Shown here piece by piece: positions 57,311 through 64,000 of a DNA stretch of 64,000 nucleotides (positions within the stretch are counted from its first letter, which is position 1; every line of letters begins with the position of its first letter). A model generated the notes under the pieces. The model saw nothing but the letters and a program-made list of their open reading frames with translations, searched no databases and was not told the DNA's origin. A program made the position numbers and the translations under genes. The DNA is from Patulibacter defluvii (GTDB lineage Bacteria; Actinomycetota; Thermoleophilia; Solirubrobacterales; Solirubrobacteraceae), in contig NZ_JAWZSQ010000001.1 of NCBI RefSeq assembly GCF_034096925.1, positions 1 through 64,000 on the forward strand, in the 5' to 3' direction.

Positions 57311-58402
57311 ATGGCCACCAGTGACAAGACGGCGATCCCGAAGGTCCGCAGCCGCAAGGACGGCGCGGCGGTCCCGCTCGACGAGACCGACAAGCGCCTG
57401 CTCGACCTGCTCCAGGGGGCCTTCCCGCTGGTCCCGCGCCCCTACGCCGAGATCGCCACCAAGGCCGGCATCGCCGAGGACGAGGTCATCGCCCGCACCG
57501 CCCGGCTGGTGCAGGACCGGATCATCCGCCAGGTCACCCCGATCTACGACACCCGCGCCTTCGGCTACGGCTCGATGCTGGTGGCGGCCAAGGTCGACGC
57601 CGAGAACCCGTGGCGGGCGGCCAAGGTCATCAACGGCCACCCGGGCGTCAGCCACAACTACCTGCGCAACCACGACTTCAACATGTGGTTCACGCTGGCG
57701 GTCGAGGAGGACTCCAACCTCGGCCTCCAGGGCACGCTCGACGTCCTCCAGGAGCTGACCGGCGCCGAGTCGATCCGCCAGCTGCCGACGCTGCAGCTGT
57801 TCAAGATCCGGATGGACCTGGAGCTGACCGGCGACACCAAGTCGCTGGCGACCGCGGGCGAGGCCGTCGCCCCGGCCGAGACCGAGCGCCAGCCCTACGA
57901 CGAGTTCGACAAGAAGGTCGTCCGCGCCACCCAGGGCGACCTGCCGGTGATCGCCGAGCCGTTCCAGCCGGCCGCCGACCAGCTGGGGATCTCCGTCGCG
58001 GCGCTGCTGGAGCACCTGGAGGGGATGACCGAGCGGCGGCTGCTGCGGCGGGTCGCGGCGATCCTCTTCCACCGCCGGGCCGGCTTCAGCGCCAACGGGA
58101 TGGGCGTCTGGCAGGTCGACCCCGACCGGATCGAGGAGATCGGCATCCGGATGGCGGCCTACCGCGGGATCAGCCACTGCTACCAGCGGCCGACCTACGC
58201 CGACTGGAAGTACCAGGTCTTCACGATGGCCCACGGCCGCTCGAAGGAGGAGTGCGACGCGATCCTCGACGCGATCGCCGACGAGGTCGAGGGGATCGAG
58301 GACCGCGCGACGCTCTACAGCTCGACCGAGTTCAAGAAGATCCGGCTGCTCTACTTCACCGAGGCCTTCAAGGCCTGGGAACGCGAGCACGCCGGCGTCT
58401 GA
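57311..58402 (+). CDS. Two-domain siroheme decarboxylase-like protein (AhbA-AhbB fusion; Lrp/AsnC-like)
   Basis: The 363-residue protein consists of two tandem AhbA/AhbB-type modules, each an AsnC-like helix-turn-helix plus a ferredoxin-like fold. Module 1 holds VTPIYDTRAFGYGSMLVA and SHNYLRNHDFNMWFTL (His115). Module 2 holds RVAAILFHRRAGFSANGMGVW (His254) and SHCYQRPTYADWKYQVFTMAHG (His289, pieces only). These are the hallmarks of AhbA/AhbB and NirD/L/G/H, which decarboxylate siroheme towards haem or haem d1. Such proteins are often labelled Lrp regulators. It lies 4 bp before hemL and near hemB. ATG 57311 has AGGAG. A regulator binding haem precursors is the alternative. Confidence 0.8.
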   Translation: MATSDKTAIPKVRSRKDGAAVPLDETDKRLLDLLQGAFPLVPRPYAEIATKAGIAEDEVIARTARLVQDRIIRQVTPIYDTRAFGYGSMLVAAKVDAENPWRAAKVINGHPGVSHNYLRNHDFNMWFTLAVEEDSNLGLQGTLDVLQELTGAESIRQLPTLQLFKIRMDLELTGDTKSLATAGEAVAPAETERQPYDEFDKKVVRATQGDLPVIAEPFQPAADQLGISVAALLEHLEGMTERRLLRRVAAILFHRRAGFSANGMGVWQVDPDRIEEIGIRMAAYRGISHCYQRPTYADWKYQVFTMAHGRSKEECDAILDAIADEVEGIEDRATLYSSTEFKKIRLLYFTEAFKAWEREHAGV

Positions 58403-58406
58403 GACC

Positions 58407-59686
<1,280 letters not shown>

Positions 59687-59690
<4 letters not shown>

Positions 59691-60259
59691 GCGCCCTGGC
59701 CGCGCTCGCCACCGCGCTGCGGGACGAGGGCGGCCTGGTCGCGGCCGCGACCGTCGATCCAGCCGACGACGCCGATCGCTCCGCCTCCGACGGCGTCCGC
59801 GGCCCGCGCGCCGAGGTCGCCGGCGACGCGCTGCGGCTGGCGGTCGAGGCGACCCGCGAGGCCGAGCTGCTGCACCACGCGCCCGAGCGGGCCCGCGTGG
59901 TCCGGACCGACGACCGCGACCTGGCGCTGCTGGCCGGCGACCGGCTCTACGCGCTCGGGCTCGAGCGGCTGGCCGCCGACGGGCTGGTCGACGAGGTCCG
60001 GATCCTGGCCGACGTCGTCGCGCTGGTCGCGCGCTTGCACGCCGGCGAGGCGTGGGCGCTCGGTGCCGGCCACGACGGCGGGACCGGCGCGCCGGACGCC
60101 GCCGCGGCGCGCACCGCCGCGCTCTGGATCTGCGCCGGTGCCGCTCTGGGACGGGGTTCCCGGTCGCCCGCGGCCGCCCTCCTGCGGACCGCCCGCACGG
60201 GGGCGACGCCGACCCCGGACGCGCTCCGCGCCGCCGCGGCCGCCGTCAACGAGGGCTGA
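59687..60259 (+). CDS. Unknown protein, possibly a degenerate isoprenyl-synthase-like fold
   Basis: The 190-residue, Ala-rich helical protein starts at GTG 59687, which overlaps the hemL stop as GTGA. The segment EAELLHHAPERARVVRTDDRDLALLAGDRLYALGLERLA resembles the LLHD...LAGDYLYA blocks of trans-isoprenyl diphosphate synthases (pieces ELLHH, LLAGDRLYALGL), but no DDxxD is present. A regulatory subunit-like role, as for the small chain of heterodimeric prenyl synthases, is conceivable because a polyprenyl synthase lies 2.4 kb downstream. This is inference; no family is recognised with confidence. Confidence 0.65.
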
Positions 60260-60329
60260 GGAACCCCCGCAAAGCGCGGTCCCGGGGCCCTCGATCGACG
60301 AGGTCCCATCGCCGGACGCGCGTGGCCGA

Positions 60330-60335
60330 TACGAT
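60330..60335 (+). promoter_or_regulatory. Candidate -10 box for qcrABC
   Basis: TACGAT fits TANNNT and lies 50 bp before GTG 60385. AGGAG (60370-60374) supplies the ribosome binding site. A small CCCACG/CGTGGG hairpin (60344-60362) lies in the leader. Confidence 0.4.
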
Positions 60336-60384
60336 CCCGGCGTCCCACGCGGCCCCCGTGGGTTCACGCAGGAGCCTCTCACAC

Positions 60385-61056
60385 GTGTCCGATCGCCCAG
60401 CGAAGAGCAAGTACACCCTCGACCGCGGCATTCCCGGTGCGTTCGAGGGCGAGACCGTCACCCGTCGCCGGATGATGGTGCTCGCCGCCAACGCGACCGG
60501 CGGCATCGCCATCGGCGCCGTCGCCCTCTCGTCGGCCGGCTTCGCGGTCGGACAGCCGTTCGTCGAGGTCGACACCGGCTGGCACGACATGGGCCCGCTC
60601 GACGAGATCCCGAACGACACCTACGTGCCGCGCGTGATCACGCTCGATCCGAAGACGGGCCAGGTCGGCAAGAGCACCGTCTACCTGCGGCAGCGGAACC
60701 CCGCCGTCGACAAGGAGCCGGCCGACCAGTACAACAAGGTCGTCGCGATCAGCTCCCGCTGCATGCACATGGGCTGCCCGGCCCGCTATGTGCAGGCCGC
60801 CCAGCACTTCGTCTGCCCCTGTCACGGCGGGGTCTACGACTTCCGCGGCGAGGTCGCCGCCGGTCCCCCGGTCCGCCCGCTGGATCGCTTCTACACCCGC
60901 GTGACCGACGCCGGTCGGGTCGAGGTCGGGCGCCGCTTCTCGGTCAACTCCGAGCTGAAGCGGTTCTCGCCGCGTCCGCCCGGGCAGCCGCTGGACGGCA
61001 TCGGCCAGTACCTGTACCCGTCGCGTCCGACCCAGCGCAAGCTGCCCGGCACCTGA
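60385..61056 (+). CDS. qcrA: Rieske iron-sulphur subunit of menaquinol:cytochrome c reductase
   Basis: The [2Fe-2S] ligands are in CMHMGC and CPCHGG. A basic N-terminus with TRRRMM is followed by one membrane helix (about residues 31-52), which is consistent with Tat-type insertion. QcrA passes electrons from menaquinol to cytochrome c. The 223-residue protein starts at GTG 60385 with an AGGAG site. It is the first gene of qcrA-qcrB-qcrC, and tatA is encoded nearby. Confidence 0.95.
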   Translation: MSDRPAKSKYTLDRGIPGAFEGETVTRRRMMVLAANATGGIAIGAVALSSAGFAVGQPFVEVDTGWHDMGPLDEIPNDTYVPRVITLDPKTGQVGKSTVYLRQRNPAVDKEPADQYNKVVAISSRCMHMGCPARYVQAAQHFVCPCHGGVYDFRGEVAAGPPVRPLDRFYTRVTDAGRVEVGRRFSVNSELKRFSPRPPGQPLDGIGQYLYPSRPTQRKLPGT

Positions 61057-61067
61057 TCCCTCTCACC

Positions 61068-61874
61068 ATGGCGAAGATCAAGCTCCTCCCGTCGCCGCCC
61101 GCGGCGCTGCGGCCGCAGCCGAAGCGGCCCGACGACCCGGCGGTCGACGACAAGCCCAAGGACCTCGTCAAGGAGGCGGCGATCAGCGCCGCCGACTGGG
61201 TCGACGAGCGGACCTCGCTCTCGGGGACCGTCCGCTGGGTGATGTTCCGGCCGATCCCCAAGGGGACGAACTGGTTCTACACCCTGGGCACGGCGACGAT
61301 GGTCGCCTTCATCAACCAGGTCATCACCGGCCTCGTGCTGGCGATGTACTACGACCCGTCCGCCACCCGCGCGTACGAGTCGATGAAGTACATCAACAAC
61401 GAGGTCTTCCTCGGCGAGTTCGTGCACGGCATGCACCGCTGGGGCTCGACCGTGATGGTGATCCTGATCTTCCTCCACATGGCGAGGACGTTCTTCTTCG
61501 GGGCCTACAAGTACCCCCGCGAGCTGAACTGGGTGATCGGCGTCGCGCTGCTGGTGCTGACGCTCGCCATGTCGGTCACCGGCTACCTGCTGCCGTTCGA
61601 CCAGCGCGCCTACTGGGCCTCGGTGGTGGCGATGAACATCGCCGGCAACGCCCCGCTGCTCGGGCCGTTCACGCCCGACATCGCGCTCGGCGGTCCGGAC
61701 GTCACAGCCGTCACGCTGTCGCGGTTCTACATCATCCACATGATGCTGATCCCGGGCCTGATCATCGGCCTGATCACCGCCCATCTCTACCTGGTCATCA
61801 AGCTCGGCACGACGGCGCCGCCGTGGGTCCGCGCCGACAAGGTCGGCGCCGAGCTGAAGGAGCACGACGCATGA
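61068..61874 (+). CDS. qcrB: Cytochrome b6-type subunit of the bc complex
   Basis: This is a short cytochrome b (268 aa) with four helices and the two haem-binding His pairs in VHGMHRWGS/FLHMARTFFFG and IIHMMLIPG/TAHLYLVIKLG. LPFDQRAYWASVVAMNI belongs to the quinol site. The C-terminal helices are missing because they are encoded as subunit IV in qcrC, as in Bacillus and b6f complexes and unlike mycobacterial QcrB. ATG 61068 is used; the ORF upstream is a shadow. It overlaps qcrC as ATGA. Confidence 0.95.
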   Translation: MAKIKLLPSPPAALRPQPKRPDDPAVDDKPKDLVKEAAISAADWVDERTSLSGTVRWVMFRPIPKGTNWFYTLGTATMVAFINQVITGLVLAMYYDPSATRAYESMKYINNEVFLGEFVHGMHRWGSTVMVILIFLHMARTFFFGAYKYPRELNWVIGVALLVLTLAMSVTGYLLPFDQRAYWASVVAMNIAGNAPLLGPFTPDIALGGPDVTAVTLSRFYIIHMMLIPGLIIGLITAHLYLVIKLGTTAPPWVRADKVGAELKEHDA

Positions 61875-62626
61875 ATCAGCGCGAGAAGGAGGAGTACCTC
61901 CGCGAATACTCCGTCCTGAAGGCGCAGGGGAAGCCGTTCTTCCCCTACATCATCGTCAAGGACGGCGTGATGATGATCGTCGTCATCGGGACGATCATGC
62001 TGCTGTCGATCGTCCTCGGCGGCGAGCTGACGGCGAAGGCCGACGCGACGACGACCACCTACGCGCCGCGTCCCGAGTGGTACTACTTCTGGGCCTTCGA
62101 GCTGCTGCGCGTGATCAAGCCGCCGCAGTTGGTCTCGCTCGCGGCCGTCGGGGTTCCGACGATCGCGATGCTGCTGCTGTTCCTGCTGCCGTTCTACGAC
62201 CGCAACCCGGAGCGGCATCCGCTGCGGCGTCCGATCGCCACCACCGCCGGCATCTTCGTGATCGGCGCGATGTTCTTCCTCTCGTACCTCGGTGCCGAGG
62301 CCGAGCCGCCGTCGCGGGTCGACATGGAGCCGCCGGCCGCGGTCACCGCCGCGGGCGGGGCGTCGCTGGAGAAGTGGGAGGCGGGCCGCAAGCTCGTCGC
62401 GCAGTCCTCCTGCGGCGGCTGTCACAAGATCGGCGCCAACGGCAACGACGGTCCCGGTCCCCAGCTGACGCAGATCGGCGACCGGCTGAAGGAGGGCGCG
62501 ATCCGCGAGACGCTGATCAACCCGACGCTGCCGATGCCGTCGTTCGCGAAGCTCGGGCCCGAGAAGCTCGACGAGATCGCGTACTTCCTCAGCACGCTGA
62601 AGAGCTCCGGCGGCGGGGGCCACTAG
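61871..62626 (+). CDS. qcrC: Subunit IV-cytochrome c fusion subunit of the bc complex
   Basis: Three membrane helices with the quinol motif PEWYYFWAFELLR form the b6f subunit IV part (residues ~1-145). A soluble cytochrome c domain follows with one haem site CGGCH and an axial Met candidate in LPMPSF. This is the layout of Bacillus QcrC (251 aa here). ATG 61871 overlaps qcrB. Confidence 0.94.
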   Translation: MNQREKEEYLREYSVLKAQGKPFFPYIIVKDGVMMIVVIGTIMLLSIVLGGELTAKADATTTTYAPRPEWYYFWAFELLRVIKPPQLVSLAAVGVPTIAMLLLFLLPFYDRNPERHPLRRPIATTAGIFVIGAMFFLSYLGAEAEPPSRVDMEPPAAVTAAGGASLEKWEAGRKLVAQSSCGGCHKIGANGNDGPGPQLTQIGDRLKEGAIRETLINPTLPMPSFAKLGPEKLDEIAYFLSTLKSSGGGGH

Positions 62627-62656
62627 GCCCCGGTACCCGCCCGCCCGGCGGCGGTC

Positions 62657-63697
62657 GTGAACGACGCTGCGACCGCGACGCCGGACGGACCCGATCCGGC
62701 CGGCGTCGCCATCCCCGCGGTGGTGGCGCCGATCGTCGCCGTCGCCGGCGACCACGTGCCGCCGCTGCTCGGCCGGATCGAGCGGCGGCTGCGGCAGGTC
62801 GCCGCGCCCGGCGCCGCGAGCGACCCGCTCGACGCGGCCGGCGCCGCGACGGTCGCCGCCGGCGGCAAGCGGCTGCGGCCGCTGCTGGCGCTGGTCGTGG
62901 CCGGCCCGGCGATCACGGCCGACCCCGCCGCCCAGGACGCGATCGTCCGCGCCGGCGTCGCGCTCGAGCTGACCCACACGGCCACGCTCGTCCACGACGA
63001 CGTGCTCGACGCCGCGGCGCTGCGGCGCGGTCGCCCGACCACCTTCCACGCCCACGGCCGGGCCGCGGCCACCTGCCTCGGTGACGCGCTCTTCGCCGCC
63101 GCCTTCGGCGAGCTGGCCGGCGGCGACGACGAGCGGGCGGTGCGGGTGCTGGCCGCGGCCAGCCGGGCGCTGGCCCAGGGCGAGCTGCTGCAGCGGGCCG
63201 ACGCCTGGCGCGCCGACGTCGGCGAGGACCGCTACATGACCCGCTGCCGGCTGAAGACCGGCGCGCTGTTCGACGCCGCCGCCCGGCTCGGGGCGCTGGT
63301 GGCGGGCAACGAGCCGGAGGCCTTCGCCGCCTTCGCCTCGGCGGTCGGGGTCGCCTTCCAGCTCTTCGACGACGTGCTCGACGTCGTCGGCCCGCCCGAG
63401 GTGACCGGCAAGCCGCGCGGCACCGACCTGCTCGACGGCACCGCCACGCTGCCGCTGCTGGTCGCCCGCGAGCGCGACGAGCAGCTGCGGGCGCTCGACG
63501 TCCGCTCGATCGTCACGCCCGAGCAGGCGGCCGCGGTCTGCGACCGGATCGTCGCCTGCGGCGCCACCGACGAGACCGAGCGGCGGGCCCGGGCGCTGGT
63601 CGAGGACGCCCTGGCGGCGCTGCCGACGGCCCTCGACGACGGCCGCGAGGGGGCGCTGCGGCTGATCGCCCGCGGCGTCGTCGACCGCCGTCTCTGA
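62657..63697 (+). CDS. Polyprenyl (octa/hepta/solanesyl-type) diphosphate synthase
   Basis: A trans-isoprenyl diphosphate synthase with both Asp-rich motifs: LVHDDVLDAAALRRGRPT and FQLFDDVLDVVG. Further blocks are GGKRLRPLLALV, GELLQRADAW, KTGALFDAAARLGA and KPRGTDLLDGTATLPLL. Such enzymes make the menaquinone side chain or carrier lipids. The position next to qcrABC favours the menaquinone side chain. It has 346 aa; GTG 62657 is 30 bp after qcrC. Chain length cannot be read with certainty from sequence. Confidence 0.92.
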   Translation: MNDAATATPDGPDPAGVAIPAVVAPIVAVAGDHVPPLLGRIERRLRQVAAPGAASDPLDAAGAATVAAGGKRLRPLLALVVAGPAITADPAAQDAIVRAGVALELTHTATLVHDDVLDAAALRRGRPTTFHAHGRAAATCLGDALFAAAFGELAGGDDERAVRVLAAASRALAQGELLQRADAWRADVGEDRYMTRCRLKTGALFDAAARLGALVAGNEPEAFAAFASAVGVAFQLFDDVLDVVGPPEVTGKPRGTDLLDGTATLPLLVARERDEQLRALDVRSIVTPEQAAAVCDRIVACGATDETERRARALVEDALAALPTALDDGREGALRLIARGVVDRRL

Positions 63698-63712
63698 GCC
63701 TCTCCGGGGCCT

Positions 63713-63730
63713 CCGACGGCCGCCCGTCGG
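63713..63730 (+). terminator. Hairpin after the polyprenyl synthase gene
   Basis: CCGACGG (63713-63719) pairs with CCGTCGG (63724-63730) around a CCGC loop, 16 bp after the stop. There is no U-run. Confidence 0.5.
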
Positions 63731-63798
63731 GGTGGTCGGCATCCGATCGTCGTCGATCGTCGTTCCCTTGGTGACCGCTTCGTGGAAGGATTCATCCC

Positions 63799-64000
63799 AT
63801 GCCCCTTGGAATCGGCGTGCCCGAGCTCCTCATCATCCTGCTCGTCGTGCTGGTGATCTTCGGGCCGAAGAAGCTGCCCGGTCTGGGCAAGCAGCTCGGC
63901 ACCGGGATGCGCGAGTTCAAGGACTCGATCTCCGGCAACGACAAGGACGACGCCAAGCCGACGGCCCAGGCGCTCGACGCCGCGCCGGAGGAGACCGTCG
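63799..64000 (+). CDS. tatA: Twin-arginine translocase subunit TatA, 3' end outside window
   Basis: ATG 63799 with a GGAAGGA site 9 nt upstream opens GIGVPELLIILLVVLVIFGPKKLPGLGKQLG, the TatA helix-FGPKKLP-amphipathic helix signature. The visible 67 residues end in an acidic tail. TatA forms the Tat export pore and would be needed for the Rieske protein encoded upstream. The stop codon is beyond the window. Confidence 0.95.
   Translation, partial: MPLGIGVPELLIILLVVLVIFGPKKLPGLGKQLGTGMREFKDSISGNDKDDAKPTAQALDAAPEETV

Overview
The window is about 73% GC, densely coded, and reads as a chromosomal segment around the replication origin of a Gram-positive actinobacterium. The fhaA-fhaB-PP2C-rodA-pbpA-pknB cluster, a PucR regulator and a DUF4446 gene point to Actinobacteria. 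A GyrB with an Escherichia coli-type TOPRIM insertion and a b6/subunit IV-type quinol:cytochrome c reductase are unlike Mycobacterium or Streptomyces and suggest a deep branch such as Thermoleophilia (Solirubrobacterales/Patulibacter-like). This placement is inference; no 16S rRNA gene is present.

Layout. 1-7 kb: surface polysaccharide genes (CapD-like NDP-sugar enzyme, DUF354 glycosyltransferase-like protein, DegT aminotransferase) with a RES/Xre toxin-antitoxin pair inserted among them. 6.8-13.4 kb: UppP-like phosphatase, purM, an ECF sigma/anti-sigma-like pair, a secreted I36-type protein and a receptor Ser/Thr kinase. 13.4-24.5 kb: an ABC-2-like membrane protein, then a long minus-strand envelope operon (kinase, fhaA, fhaB, PP2C, rodA, pbpA, PASTA kinase, ddl) with almost every junction an ATGA/GTGA overlap. 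24.6-27.0 kb: two membrane proteins and an HNH endonuclease. 27.0-28.0 kb: no genes, but a large near-palindromic inverted repeat and several strong hairpins.

28-43.4 kb is the origin region. gyrA, gyrB, dciA, recF, dnaN and dnaA run leftward; rpmH, rnpA, yidD, yidC, khpB, rsmG, parA and parB run rightward. A cluster of CTGTG-type repeats lies at dnaA-dnaN and two perfect parS sites lie at 40.88 and 43.37 kb. A tRNA-Ile(GAU) and a DUF151 nuclease follow.

43.4-64 kb: flavin amine oxidase with a divergent PucR regulator, a second Ddl-like ligase with an aminotransferase, a phosphodiesterase/membrane glycosyltransferase pair, a YmdB-like phosphodiesterase and an ABC exporter. A tetrapyrrole/respiration block comes next: hemB, a FhuF-like [2Fe-2S] protein, a two-domain AhbA/AhbB-like siroheme decarboxylase, hemL, a prenyl-synthase-like unknown, qcrABC, a polyprenyl diphosphate synthase and tatA, which is cut by the window end. 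The haem, quinone side-chain and cytochrome genes look like one supply line for the respiratory chain.

Many genes without a ribosome binding site have a TANNNT hexamer 6-9 nt before the start codon, which suggests frequent leaderless transcription.
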